A stretch of DNA of 64,000 nt from Altererythrobacter sp. ZODW24 (GTDB taxonomy: Bacteria; Pseudomonadota; Alphaproteobacteria; Sphingomonadales; Sphingomonadaceae), in the NCBI RefSeq assembly GCF_003344885.1, contig NZ_CP031155.1, forward strand, positions 682,001 through 746,000, given 5' to 3'. This document shows, piece by piece, positions 45,197 through 53,907 of the stretch. The notes under the pieces were generated by a model that was not told where the DNA came from, did not search any database, and saw only the letters and a list, made by a program, of their open reading frames with translations. A program made the translations under genes and the position numbers. Position 1 is the stretch's first letter; every line of letters begins with the position of its first letter.

Positions 45197-46201
45197 ATGC
45201 CCCCCGCCCCCCTGGCCGTATCGCTGGGCGATCCGGCGGGGATCGGCCCAGAACTGCTGTGCCGTGCATGGCTTGCGCGCGACGAACAGCGGCTAATGCC
45301 TTTCTTCGTCGTCGGCGGAGCGAAGGTGCTGGCAGCAGCGGCCAAAGCCTGCGGGCTGGATGTACCGATCAATCCGATTACCGAACCTGCCGATGCGGCC
45401 ACCGTCTTTGCGGGCGGCTTGCCGGTTTTGGGCGCTCTCGATGCGGAGTACCGGCCCGGACAGCCCGATACGTCGGGCGCGAAACTCGCTCTGCATTCGC
45501 TGCAACGAGCGAGCGATTTGGCGGCGTCAGGCGTCGCTGCAGGCGTTGTCACTGCTCCGGTGAGCAAGGCCCGATTGGTCGAGGTTGGCTTCGCGCATCC
45601 CGGACAGACCGAGTATATGGCAGCGGTTTGCGAACGCCCGGTCGAAGACGCGGTTATGATGCTGGCCGGGCCTCAACTGCGCACGGTGCCGGTAACTGTG
45701 CACTGCGCTCTCTTGCAAGTTCCAGCACTACTCACAGCCGCCTTGATCGAACACCGCACGCGGATTGTTGCGGCGGCTCTGCGCGAGGATTTCGGGTTGG
45801 AAAACCCGCGCATCGCCGTGGCCGCCCTCAATCCCCATGCAGGCGAAGAAGGCGCGTTTGGCGATGAGGAAAGCACGATCATCCAGCCCGCTCTGGACGC
45901 GCTGACAGCCGCTGAAATTGACGTTACAGGGCCGCATCCTGCCGACGCTTTGTTCGCCCCGCGAGCTCGCCAGAATTACGACGCGGCAATCTGCATGTAT
46001 CACGATCAGGCGTTGATCCCTTTGAAGGCACTCGATTTCGATGCCGGGGTCAATGTCACGCTGGGCCTGCCCATTGTTCGTACTTCGCCCGATCACGGGA
46101 CGGCATTCGACATTGCAGGCAAAGGTATCGCGGATGCCGGCGCAACGATTGCCGCGTTGAAGATGGCTGGTGAAATTGCGACAAGGCGTGCTGCATCATG
46201 A
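45197..46201 (+). CDS. pdxA: 4-hydroxythreonine-4-phosphate dehydrogenase
   Basis: 334-residue NAD-dependent PdxA of pyridoxal phosphate synthesis. Motifs: LAVSLGDPAGIGPEL, VVTAPVSKARL, LNPHAGEEGAFG, and the metal site YDAAICMYHDQALIPLKAL followed by TLGLPIVRTSPDHGTAFDIAG. ATG 45197 lies 12 bases after surA. The stop overlaps the start of rsmA (ATGA). Standard length and all catalytic segments present. Confidence 0.96.
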   Translation: MPPAPLAVSLGDPAGIGPELLCRAWLARDEQRLMPFFVVGGAKVLAAAAKACGLDVPINPITEPADAATVFAGGLPVLGALDAEYRPGQPDTSGAKLALHSLQRASDLAASGVAAGVVTAPVSKARLVEVGFAHPGQTEYMAAVCERPVEDAVMMLAGPQLRTVPVTVHCALLQVPALLTAALIEHRTRIVAAALREDFGLENPRIAVAALNPHAGEEGAFGDEESTIIQPALDALTAAEIDVTGPHPADALFAPRARQNYDAAICMYHDQALIPLKALDFDAGVNVTLGLPIVRTSPDHGTAFDIAGKGIADAGATIAALKMAGEIATRRAAS

Positions 46202-47025
46202 AGTACGGGGTGACGCTTCCCCCCTTACGCGAAGTCATCGCCAAGCATGATCTCCAAGCCACCAAAGCGCTTGGTCAAAATTTCCTGCTCGATGAGCAAT
46301 TGCTGGACCGCATCGCCGCCATTCCCGGCGACCTCCATGACCATGCGGTTCTCGAAATCGGCCCCGGCCCGGGCGGACTAACCCGCGCCCTGCTCCGCGC
46401 CGGTGCACGCGTGACCGCTATCGAAATGGACGAACGCTGCCTGCCCGCTCTGGCGGAGCTGGAGGAAGCCTTTCCCGGCAAGCTGAAAGTCGTGCACGGC
46501 GATGCGATGAAGCAGGATCACGATACGCTGATGGGCGAGCCCTACGCCATCGTTGCCAACCTGCCGTACAATGTCGGCACGGCGCTGTTTACCGGCTGGT
46601 TAGATGGTGAGGAATGGCCACCCAAATGGACCTCGCTCACGCTGATGTTCCAACAGGAAGTCGCCCAGCGGATCGTCGGCAGCCCCTATGGCAAAGCCTA
46701 TGGCCGCCTCGCGATTCTGGCCCAGTGGCGCAGCGCCGCAAAACTGGCAATGAAGGTCCACCGCAGCGCCTTCACCCCGCCGCCCAAAGTGCAAAGCGCC
46801 ATCGTCCATGTCGTGCCCGGAGAAATGCCCACGGGCGTATCCGGAAAGGTCGTGGAACGCGTGACCGCCGCCGCCTTCGGCCAGCGCCGCAAAATGCTGC
46901 GACAGAGTTTGAAGGGAATGCCCGGCGCGTTGGACGCGCTTGAGGAACTTGGGATCGAGCAGACACGGCGGGCCGAAACGCTGACTATTGACGAGTTTGT
47001 AGCGATTGCGCGGGAGCTGAGTTGA
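46198..47025 (+). CDS. rsmA: 16S rRNA dimethyladenosine transferase
   Basis: 275-residue RsmA (KsgA), which dimethylates A1518 and A1519 of 16S rRNA. Signature segments are LGQNFLLDEQLLDRIA, VLEIGPGPGGLTRALLRAGA (SAM site), HGDAMKQD and the target-binding NLPYNVGTALF. ATG 46198 overlaps the pdxA stop. Fourth gene of the lptD-surA-pdxA-rsmA operon. The next 100 bases before an orphan gene contain a small frame that overlaps its stop codon (see findings). Confidence 0.95.
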   Translation: MKYGVTLPPLREVIAKHDLQATKALGQNFLLDEQLLDRIAAIPGDLHDHAVLEIGPGPGGLTRALLRAGARVTAIEMDERCLPALAELEEAFPGKLKVVHGDAMKQDHDTLMGEPYAIVANLPYNVGTALFTGWLDGEEWPPKWTSLTLMFQQEVAQRIVGSPYGKAYGRLAILAQWRSAAKLAMKVHRSAFTPPPKVQSAIVHVVPGEMPTGVSGKVVERVTAAAFGQRRKMLRQSLKGMPGALDALEELGIEQTRRAETLTIDEFVAIARELS

Positions 47026-47125
47026 TCAAGGATATTTGGTCCATTGCGACCAAATTGCAGCTATCACGTAATCTGTTGGATCAAATACCGGAAAGCCAAT
47101 TGCTGGCGATCAGAAGGAGGCTAGG

Positions 47126-47608
47126 ATGTCGTCGAACGGGATAGAGTTTGCGCCTTGGCCAACCGAAGTAGAAAATGATGAACTTATCTTTGTTGGTGTC
47201 AAATATGGCGGGTACGCAAAAACTGAATTTGTTCAGGAAGGCTTATCATTAGAGCTTGAATTGGATTACGGTGACGAAAGCGACGGACTCGAGGTGACGT
47301 TCATCTCCCGCGAGAAAAAGGCAGGAGTCTGCTTCAGCTTCGACAATGTGAGTGCCTTTCGAGTACTCGATGAGCATGGCTTGGTCGAGCTTTGGAGCGC
47401 ATCGAGCAGTACCCCTCGTCCGGCTCAGACGACGTTCAAAGTAAAGGGCCATAAATGGCAAGATGAGAGCGAACTGTCGTGGGTAATGAGCAGTTGTGAA
47501 TATAGTTTCATGGTCGCAACAGGGTCGAACTGTCTCGAAGTTATTGCGAATTGTGAACCCACAGTAACACTATTGCCTGCAACGGTGACCAAGCAAATTA
47601 CCCACTAA
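47126..47608 (+). CDS. Orphan hypothetical protein, 160 residues
   Basis: Unrecognised 160-residue protein between rsmA and glcB. Ribosome site AAGGAGG lies just before ATG 47126. The protein is acidic and mostly beta-rich in appearance (SLELELDYGDESDGLEVTFI, NVSAFRVLDEHGLVELW), with a possible double-stranded beta sandwich and several aromatic residues, no signal peptide and no membrane segment. It has visibly lower GC and more A/T-ending codons than its neighbours, which suggests recent acquisition. It may be an immunity or accessory protein, but nothing in the sequence shows that. Confidence 0.65.
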   Translation: MSSNGIEFAPWPTEVENDELIFVGVKYGGYAKTEFVQEGLSLELELDYGDESDGLEVTFISREKKAGVCFSFDNVSAFRVLDEHGLVELWSASSSTPRPAQTTFKVKGHKWQDESELSWVMSSCEYSFMVATGSNCLEVIANCEPTVTLLPATVTKQITH

Positions 47609-47633
47609 CACTTGTTCGTTCGCGTGCCAGACA

Positions 47634-49736
47634 TCACCCCGCCTTCGCGACCTGTCGCCACTGATGCAGCAGCGGCTCGGTATAGCCGTTCGGCTGCTCA
47701 ACGCCCTTGAACACCAGATCGCATGCGGCCTTGAAGGCGATGCTGTTCTCGAAATCCGCTGACATTGCTTTGTAGGTCGGGTCGCCTGCGTTCTGTGCAT
47801 CGACTTTCACCGCCATGCGCTTGAGCGCGTCCATTACCTGATCTTCGCTGCACACGCCGTGCAGCAGCCAGTTAGCCATATGCTGGCTGGAGATACGCAA
47901 AGTCGCACGGTCTTCCATCAGGCCGACATCGTGGATGTCCGGCACTTTGGAACAGCCAACACCGTGTTCGGTCCAGCGCACCACATAGCCCAGCAGACCC
48001 TGCGCATTGTTGTCGAGTTCTTCGGCGACTTCGGCCTCACTCCAATTGATGCCATCGGCGAGCGGAATGTTGAGCAGCGGGTCGAGGCCGGGAACGTCGC
48101 CCAGATCCTTCTGAATATCGAACACATCGGCCTGATGATAATGCAGCGCATGCAGTGTCGCGGCGGTGGGTGATGGGACCCAAGCCGTGTTCGCGCCCGC
48201 TTTCAGATGGCCGATTTTCTCGACCATCATCTGCTTCATCAAATCGGGCGCAGGCCACATGCCCTTGCCGATTTGCGCGCGGCCCGACAGGCCGTGCTTC
48301 AGGCCGATACCGACATTGCGTTTCTCATACGCAGTGAGCCAATCCAGCGTCTTCATCGCGCCTTTACGGACCATTGGCCCAGCTTGCATCGAAGTGTGGA
48401 TTTCATCGCCTGTCCGGTCGAGGAAACCGGTGTTGATGAACACGATCCGGTCCTTCACCGCGTGGATGCAGGCACCCAGATTGGCGCTGGTGCGACGCTC
48501 CTCGTCCATAACGCCGACCTTCATCGTATTGCGCGGCAGGCCCATCAGATCCTCGACGGCACCAAACAGATCATTGGTGAAGGCGCATTCTTCCGGCCCG
48601 TGCATCTTGGGCTTTACGATGTAGATGCTCTTCTGGCGTGAATTGCCGTATTTGCCGAGGCCAGTGACGTCATGCGAGCCAATCGCGCCCGTTATCACAG
48701 CATCCATGATGCCCTCAGGAATTTCGCTGCCGCCCGGAAGCGTAATCGCCGGATTGGTCATCAGATGGCCGACATTGCGAACGAACATTATGCTCCGGCC
48801 AGGCAGGCTCTGCGCCGCGCCGCTGGTGTCGGTATAGGCTTTGTCGCCCGCCAACTCGCGAGTCATGGTCTGGCCGCCCTTGTCAAAACTCTCCGACAGA
48901 TCGCCGCGGATGATGCCCAGCCAGTTGGTGTAAGCAAGCAGCTTGTCCTCGGCGTCCACTGCTGCGACCGAATCTTCCATGTCTGCAATCGTCGTCAGCG
49001 CGGCCTCGAGATTGATGTCGGCGATGCCTAACTTATCGGTTTTGCCCACAGCACTGCCCGCATCAAAAACGACTTCGATGTGAAGGCCATTATGCTTGAA
49101 CAGGCGGCCCTTCTCGGTCTCGCCGACATATTGGCTCACATCAGCGATTGCGATGCCCCGCGTTGCGTCTGTGAGGTCAGCCCAGCTGCCTTCCGCGAGC
49201 GGCACTGCTTCGTCGAGGAACTTGCGTCCCCGTGCGATCACCGCATCGCCGCGTGTGCGGTCATATCCGCCCGGCTTTGCGGGCGCGGCATTAAGCGCAT
49301 CTGTGCCATAAAACGCATCATAGAGGCTGCCCCAGCGCGCGTTTGCGGCGTTGAGCAGGAAGCGGGCGTTGAGTACTGGCACAACCAGCTGCGGCCCGGC
49401 CATGGTGGCAATCTCGGGATCGACATTCTGCGTGCCGATGGTGAAGGCACCCGGCTCCGGCACAAGATAACCGATCTCCCGCAAAAACGCTTCGTAAGCA
49501 GCAGCATCATGCGGCTGCCCCCGGCGCTCGATATGCCATGCATCAATCTTCGCCTGAAGGTCTTCGCGCTTCTGCAAGAGAGCAGCGTTGCGCGGCGCAA
49601 AACTGGCGAGCAGTGCCGCGAATCCAGTCCAGAATTCATCCGCATCGCGGCCAAGCGGAGCCAGCACCTTTTCGTCCACGAAACGCGACAGCGCATCATC
49701 AACCTGCAAACCGGCGCGTTCAATCATATTGCTCAT
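47634..49736 (-). CDS. glcB: Malate synthase G
   Basis: 700-residue malate synthase G, condensing glyoxylate with acetyl-CoA. Hallmark segments: RSIMFVRNVGHLMTNPAI, EIPEGIMDAVITGAIGSHD, FVKPKMHGP-like YIVKPKMHGPEECAFTNDLF, RTSANLGACIHAVKDRIVFI, ETEDGMHTSMQ-like DEIHTSMQAGPM and AGANTAWVPSPTAATLHALH. ATG 49736 has GAGGA upstream. No isocitrate lyase gene is in the window; malate synthase G often serves glycolate or the glyoxylate shunt. It is convergent with the orphan gene and divergent from the M20 gene. Confidence 0.96.
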   Translation of the reverse strand: MSNMIERAGLQVDDALSRFVDEKVLAPLGRDADEFWTGFAALLASFAPRNAALLQKREDLQAKIDAWHIERRGQPHDAAAYEAFLREIGYLVPEPGAFTIGTQNVDPEIATMAGPQLVVPVLNARFLLNAANARWGSLYDAFYGTDALNAAPAKPGGYDRTRGDAVIARGRKFLDEAVPLAEGSWADLTDATRGIAIADVSQYVGETEKGRLFKHNGLHIEVVFDAGSAVGKTDKLGIADINLEAALTTIADMEDSVAAVDAEDKLLAYTNWLGIIRGDLSESFDKGGQTMTRELAGDKAYTDTSGAAQSLPGRSIMFVRNVGHLMTNPAITLPGGSEIPEGIMDAVITGAIGSHDVTGLGKYGNSRQKSIYIVKPKMHGPEECAFTNDLFGAVEDLMGLPRNTMKVGVMDEERRTSANLGACIHAVKDRIVFINTGFLDRTGDEIHTSMQAGPMVRKGAMKTLDWLTAYEKRNVGIGLKHGLSGRAQIGKGMWPAPDLMKQMMVEKIGHLKAGANTAWVPSPTAATLHALHYHQADVFDIQKDLGDVPGLDPLLNIPLADGINWSEAEVAEELDNNAQGLLGYVVRWTEHGVGCSKVPDIHDVGLMEDRATLRISSQHMANWLLHGVCSEDQVMDALKRMAVKVDAQNAGDPTYKAMSADFENSIAFKAACDLVFKGVEQPNGYTEPLLHQWRQVAKAG

Positions 49737-49901
49737 TAAGTCCTCACAAAGATACGGTGTTCGCGGCATAGGCCGCAAAGCGATTCTGGCAAATTGTATC
49801 CCGGGGAGGAAACCGTTCTATGCCTCGCCCCGATGGCATTTGCAACGGCTCTGTAGGACGGGGTTGGCTGGACCTGTTCGCGCGGCTAAGCCTGCTTTCA
49901 G

Positions 49902-51113
49902 ATGAAACAACCCACCGATCAAGAACGCAGCCAACTCGAAGCTATCGATCAACAGGCGATGCTGGCCGATGTTTCCGGCTGGGCGAGCGTCAACACAGGC
50001 ACGGCCAATCTGGCTGGGCTAAAGGTGATGGCGGGCCAGCTCAGCGATGCATTTGCGGCACTTCCCGGCGATGTCGAACTGGTTGATCCAACACCAGTCA
50101 CTGCGATCGCGCCTGACGGAGAGGAAGTTGAAAAGGACCACGGCCAACATATGGTCCTGCGCGTGCGCCCCGATGCGCCCCGCCGTTTTCTGCTAACCGG
50201 CCATATGGATACGGTTTTCCCGGCCGATCATGCGTTTCAAGAACTGACCTGGCTGGACGATGACACGCTGAACGGCCCCGGCACGGCCGATATGAAGGGC
50301 GGCCTTGCGGTAATTCTCCATACGCTGAAGGCATTCGAGCGCGGCGAACAGGCCGCAGATGTCGGCTACGATGTGCTGATCAATTCGGATGAGGAAACAG
50401 GTTCACTCGCCTCCTCAGCGCTGATCGAAAAACTGGCGCGCGGCAAGGCGGCGGCGCTGACTTACGAACCATCCGCTCTACCCGATGGCACGCTGGCCCA
50501 TGCGCGCGGCGGCAGCGGCAATTACTCGCTGACGATTACGGGCAAGTCTGCCCATGCCGGCCGCAACCCGCTCGATGGGCGCAACGCCATTGTAGCGGCA
50601 GCTGCACTCGCGGTGGCGCTCAAGGCGCTGCAAACAGGCGACATAAGCGTAAACCCGGCGCGGATCGATGGAGGGGCAGCTAACAACGTCGTGCCCGATC
50701 ATGCGGTGCTACGCTTCAACATCCGGCCTAAGAACCCGGCGGCTGCCGAGGCTTTCCAGGCCGCAATGCAGGCATTGATCGGCGACGTTCAACAATCCCA
50801 CGAAGTTTCGATCAGCACGCATGGCGGCATCAGTCGTCCAGCCAAACCCGTCGACCGCAAAGCTCAGGCATTGTTCGATCTGGTTCGCGATTGCGGCGCG
50901 ATGCTGGGGCAAACTATCGGCTGGAAGTCTACTGGCGGCGTATGCGACGGCAACAACATCGCCAGCGTCGGTGTGCCGGTGGTCGACACCATGGGTGTAC
51001 GCGGCGGATCGATCCATTCACCGGACGAATTCATGATCGTCTCGTCACTTTCGGAGCGTGCGGCATTGTCCACGCTCGTTCTTAACCGTCTCGCTTTGGG
51101 GAAAACACTTTGA
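49902..51113 (+). CDS. M20-family metallohydrolase of the arginine-succinyl operon
   Basis: 403-residue M20 peptidase-family hydrolase (acetylornithine deacetylase / carboxypeptidase G2 type). Metal and catalytic residues: His101 and Asp103 in LLTGHMDTVF, Asp130 in GPGTADMKGG, Glu164 and Glu165 in NSDEETGS, and a dimerisation domain from about residue 200 (GGSGNYSLTITGKSAHAG). Stop overlaps the TTG start of astA, so it is the first gene of an M20-astA-astB operon. The place suggests hydrolysis of succinyl-ornithine or -glutamate, a step done by an unrelated enzyme (AstE) elsewhere; this is inference. Neither astC nor astD is here. No ribosome site is seen before ATG 49902. Confidence 0.82.
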   Translation: MKQPTDQERSQLEAIDQQAMLADVSGWASVNTGTANLAGLKVMAGQLSDAFAALPGDVELVDPTPVTAIAPDGEEVEKDHGQHMVLRVRPDAPRRFLLTGHMDTVFPADHAFQELTWLDDDTLNGPGTADMKGGLAVILHTLKAFERGEQAADVGYDVLINSDEETGSLASSALIEKLARGKAAALTYEPSALPDGTLAHARGGSGNYSLTITGKSAHAGRNPLDGRNAIVAAAALAVALKALQTGDISVNPARIDGGAANNVVPDHAVLRFNIRPKNPAAAEAFQAAMQALIGDVQQSHEVSISTHGGISRPAKPVDRKAQALFDLVRDCGAMLGQTIGWKSTGGVCDGNNIASVGVPVVDTMGVRGGSIHSPDEFMIVSSLSERAALSTLVLNRLALGKTL

Positions 51114-52126
51114 GTTTCATCATTCGCGCCGCCAAAACCGAAGATCTTCAGCCGTTGTATGAAATGGCCAAGCTGACCGGGGGTGGCTTCACCAATCTGC
51201 CGCCTGACCGCAAGGCGCTGACGACAAAACTGGAACGCAGTGCTTCCGCTTTTGCGCGGCCGATTGATGCTGAGTTAGGCGATGATCAGTTCGTCTTGAT
51301 CCTCGAGAACACCGAAACTGGCGAAGTGCGCGGCACGTGCCAATTGTTCACCCAAGTGGGCAAGCAATGGCCATTTTACTCCTATCGCCACAATACGCTG
51401 ACCCAGCATTCGAAGGAACTCGACCGGACCTTCAGCGCTCAAATGCTGCAGCTGACCACAGATCTCGAAGGCTCAAGCGAAGTCGGCGGGCTGTTCTTGC
51501 ATCCGTCCGAACGCGCAGGAGGGCTTGGCCTGTTGCTCGCGCGCAGCCGCTATCTCTTCATCGCCGCGCACCGCCAACGCTTTGCTGACAAGATCCTTGC
51601 CGAACTGCGCGGGATTATCGACGAGCGCGGCGGATCACCGTTCTGGGACGGAGTTGCCGGAAGATTCTTCGGAATGGGTTTTCAAGAAGCGGACTATTTC
51701 AACGCGGTAAACGGCCACCAGTTTATCGCTGATCTGATGCCGAAGCACCCTATCTACATCGCCATGCTGCCAGAGGTTGCGCGCACCGCCATCGGCATGC
51801 CGCATCCATCGGGCCGTGCTGCCATGCGGATGCTAGAAAACGAAGGCTTCAGCTACGAAGGCTATGTCGATATCTTTGATGGAGGTCCCAGCATGACCGC
51901 GCGCACTGATAGTGTGAAAAGCATCGCTGCAGCGACCCCGGCCAAAGTCACGGCGACAGACAATAGCGAAGGCACACGGTCACTGGTTGCGACCGGTGAA
52001 TTGAAGGACTTTATCTGCTGCTACGCAAATGTGAGTGAAACAGCAGACGGCCTCGCGATTGACGCGGAGGCGGCGAAAAAATTGGGTGTCGCAGTGGGTG
52101 ATACCGTACGGAGCGTCGCCAGATGA
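51110..52126 (+). CDS. astA: Arginine N-succinyltransferase
   Basis: 338-residue AstA, which succinylates arginine with succinyl-CoA, the first step of the AST arginine-degradation pathway. Family sequences: FIIRAAKTEDLQPLYEMAK, GGFTNLPPDRKAL, GLFLHPSERAGGLGLLLARS, PFWDGVAGRFFGMGFQEADY and FDGGPSMTA. The start is TTG 51110 overlapping the previous stop (TTGA), behind GGGGAA. It overlaps astB by four bases (ATGA). Confidence 0.94.
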   Translation: MSFIIRAAKTEDLQPLYEMAKLTGGGFTNLPPDRKALTTKLERSASAFARPIDAELGDDQFVLILENTETGEVRGTCQLFTQVGKQWPFYSYRHNTLTQHSKELDRTFSAQMLQLTTDLEGSSEVGGLFLHPSERAGGLGLLLARSRYLFIAAHRQRFADKILAELRGIIDERGGSPFWDGVAGRFFGMGFQEADYFNAVNGHQFIADLMPKHPIYIAMLPEVARTAIGMPHPSGRAAMRMLENEGFSYEGYVDIFDGGPSMTARTDSVKSIAAATPAKVTATDNSEGTRSLVATGELKDFICCYANVSETADGLAIDAEAAKKLGVAVGDTVRSVAR

Positions 52127-53373
52127 GCCTTCAGGAAATCAATTTCGATGGCGTCGTCGGCCCGAGCCACAACTATGCCGGCCTCAGCCTCGGAAATCTG
52201 GCCGCGACAATGAACGCGGGCGAGGTTTCCTACCCCCGCGCTGCTGCGCTGCAAGGCATCGAGAAGATGCGAGCGAATATGGCGCTGGGACTGCCGCAAG
52301 GCTTTCTACTGCCCTTGCCGCGCCCGAACCTGAGTTTTGCGGCAGCACTGGGCTGTGATGTTGGAACTGATCCGCGCCTGACAGCCGCAGCTTGGTCGGC
52401 GAGTTCTATGTGGACTGCCAATGCGGCGACAGTGTCGCCAGCGCCCGATACGGCGGACGGCAAATGCCACCTGACCCCTGCCAATTTGGTCGCCATGCCG
52501 CACCGGTCGCATGAATGGCCCGACACGCTGCGGATGTTGGCAGTAGCTTTCGGCAATAAGGACCACTTCGTGATCCACACCCCCGTGCTGCCGACATTTG
52601 GTGATGAAGGCGCGGCCAACCATATGCGGATGGCAGATAGTCATGGCGAGAAGGGCTTGGAGATCTTCGTCTATGGGCGCAGCGGAGGAGCATTCCCCGC
52701 TCGCCAGCACGAACAGGCCAGCCGCGCTGTTGCCCGCCTCCATGCGCTCGATCCCGAACGCATACTGTTTGTAGAGCAGAATCCTGATGCCATTGCAGCG
52801 GGCGCGTTTCACAATGATGTGGTTGCGGTGGCGAACGAGCGGGTACTGTTCACTCACGAACTCGCCTTTGCTGACCGCGAAGGCACATATGATGCGATCC
52901 GCTCAAAAATGCCCTCTGCCGAAATAGTCGAAGTTCCCGCCAACGCAGTTTCTCTGGAAGAGGCAGTTAAATCCTACCTCTTCAATGCGCAGTTAGTTAC
53001 CCTGCCTGACGGCATCATGGCACTCGTCATTCCCACCGAAGCTTGGGAAAACGTGTCCGTTCGCCAATGGTTGGATGAAATGCTCGCAGGTAATGGCCCA
53101 ATCCGCAAAGTAATCCCGGTGGACGTCCGCCAAAGCATGGCCAATGGCGGCGGCCCGGCCTGTCTGCGCCTGCGTGTCGTGGCAGATCCGGCTACCGTGG
53201 ATCAGCGCTTCATTCTCGACAATTCCAAGGCTGACGCCATGGCCGTCGCGATCAAGAATCTGTGGCCTGAACAGATCGACCCAGCCGATCTGACTTCGCG
53301 CAAGCTGGCTGAAGAAGTTGTAGCAGCGCGGAACAACCTGCTCCAAATGCTGGAGCTCCCCGAACTAATCTGA
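52123..53373 (+). CDS. astB: N-succinylarginine dihydrolase
   Basis: 416-residue AstB, which converts N-succinylarginine to N-succinylornithine, CO2 and ammonia. Signature segments are EINFDGVVGPSHNYAGLSLGN at the N-terminus (first 20 residues), NAATVSPAPDTADGKCHLTPAN, catalytic His in GAFHNDVVAVANE and the nucleophile Cys in NGGGPACLRLRV near the C-terminus. ATG 52123. Together with the M20 gene and astA it forms a short AST operon without astCDE. Confidence 0.95.
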   Translation: MSLQEINFDGVVGPSHNYAGLSLGNLAATMNAGEVSYPRAAALQGIEKMRANMALGLPQGFLLPLPRPNLSFAAALGCDVGTDPRLTAAAWSASSMWTANAATVSPAPDTADGKCHLTPANLVAMPHRSHEWPDTLRMLAVAFGNKDHFVIHTPVLPTFGDEGAANHMRMADSHGEKGLEIFVYGRSGGAFPARQHEQASRAVARLHALDPERILFVEQNPDAIAAGAFHNDVVAVANERVLFTHELAFADREGTYDAIRSKMPSAEIVEVPANAVSLEEAVKSYLFNAQLVTLPDGIMALVIPTEAWENVSVRQWLDEMLAGNGPIRKVIPVDVRQSMANGGGPACLRLRVVADPATVDQRFILDNSKADAMAVAIKNLWPEQIDPADLTSRKLAEEVVAARNNLLQMLELPELI

Positions 53374-53470
53374 TCAAAGAGCTTCATTCAAGCACTGGAT
53401 CTCGCCGCATGTCGGCCCTGCTTACAGGTGGGCCTTGCGTTAACCAGTGTGACGCGCATAGACCGGTGTG

Positions 53471-53485
53471 TGGCACGATGTTTGC
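53471..53485 (+). promoter_or_regulatory. sigma-54-type promoter
   Basis: TGGCACG-ATGT-TTGC: the -24 GG and -12 GC are separated by exactly ten bases, and 11 of 11 fixed consensus bases (TGGCACG, TTGC) agree. Transcription would start about 12 bases on, near 53497, leaving a short leader with AAAGGG before ATG 53514. Confidence 0.6.
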
Positions 53486-53513
53486 GTTTGAGAGTGTTAA
53501 CGAAAGGGTTTGG

Positions 53514-53768
53514 ATGTTTTCTAAGATTGGTCGTTTGTTCGTCATCAAGACGAAGTGGGAGGCCTATCTCATCATCTATGCCCTAGCGCTGGGCGCCACG
53601 GCGCGCGGTTCCGACTATCTCACGCAATATCCCGGCTTTGGCGGCAAACTGCTGTTCCTCGCATGCACGGGCGCGGTCTTCCTAGCTGGCGCCAAGATTT
53701 TAGACTGCATCCGGTTCGAACAAGAAAAGCGCGAAGCCGAAGCGACCGAAGCCACAATTTCTAACTAG
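53514..53768 (+). CDS. Small conserved membrane protein, 84 residues
   Basis: 84-residue membrane protein of unknown function that I have seen conserved in sphingomonads. Sequence begins MFSKIGRLFVIKTKWEAYLI and has two hydrophobic segments (about 17-27 and 45-62) with a short loop (SDYLTQYPGFGGK) between, then a charged tail rich in Glu and Lys. A longer in-frame start at 53409 would place the sigma-54 promoter inside the gene; ATG 53514 follows AAAGGG and fits the promoter. It stands between astB and the tmRNA gene. Confidence 0.72.
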   Translation: MFSKIGRLFVIKTKWEAYLIIYALALGATARGSDYLTQYPGFGGKLLFLACTGAVFLAGAKILDCIRFEQEKREAEATEATISN

Positions 53769-53786
53769 CCTACCACTGAAATGAAG

Positions 53787-53907
53787 GTGAGGGGTTCTGT
53801 TGCTAGGCCCGCGTGCTTTTGTAGCGTGAGGGGAGAACCGTCGTTCGGATACGACAGCACAGCTCATACAATCTGACGGTAAAGTGAGGGGTTCTGTTGC
53901 TAGGCCC
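53787..53907 (-). repeat. 24-bp direct repeat at the 3' end of the tmRNA gene
   Basis: The 24-mer GTGAGGGGTTCTGTTGC followed by TAGGCCC is at 53787-53810 and again, identical, at 53884-53907, 97 bases apart. On the minus strand (tmRNA sense) each reads GGGCCTAGCAACAGAACCCC then TCAC, a hairpin with GGG/CCC stem and the loop element GCAACAGAAC. A third copy of GCAACAGAAC is at 53936-53927. Confidence 0.8.

Noticed and set aside
49820-50086. Open frame with a strong GGGGAGG site overlapping the M20 gene
   Set aside because: After its first 25 codons it runs through the M20 coding region in another frame and has no recognisable domain; M20 motifs are in frame 49902. The ribosome-like site remains unexplained.
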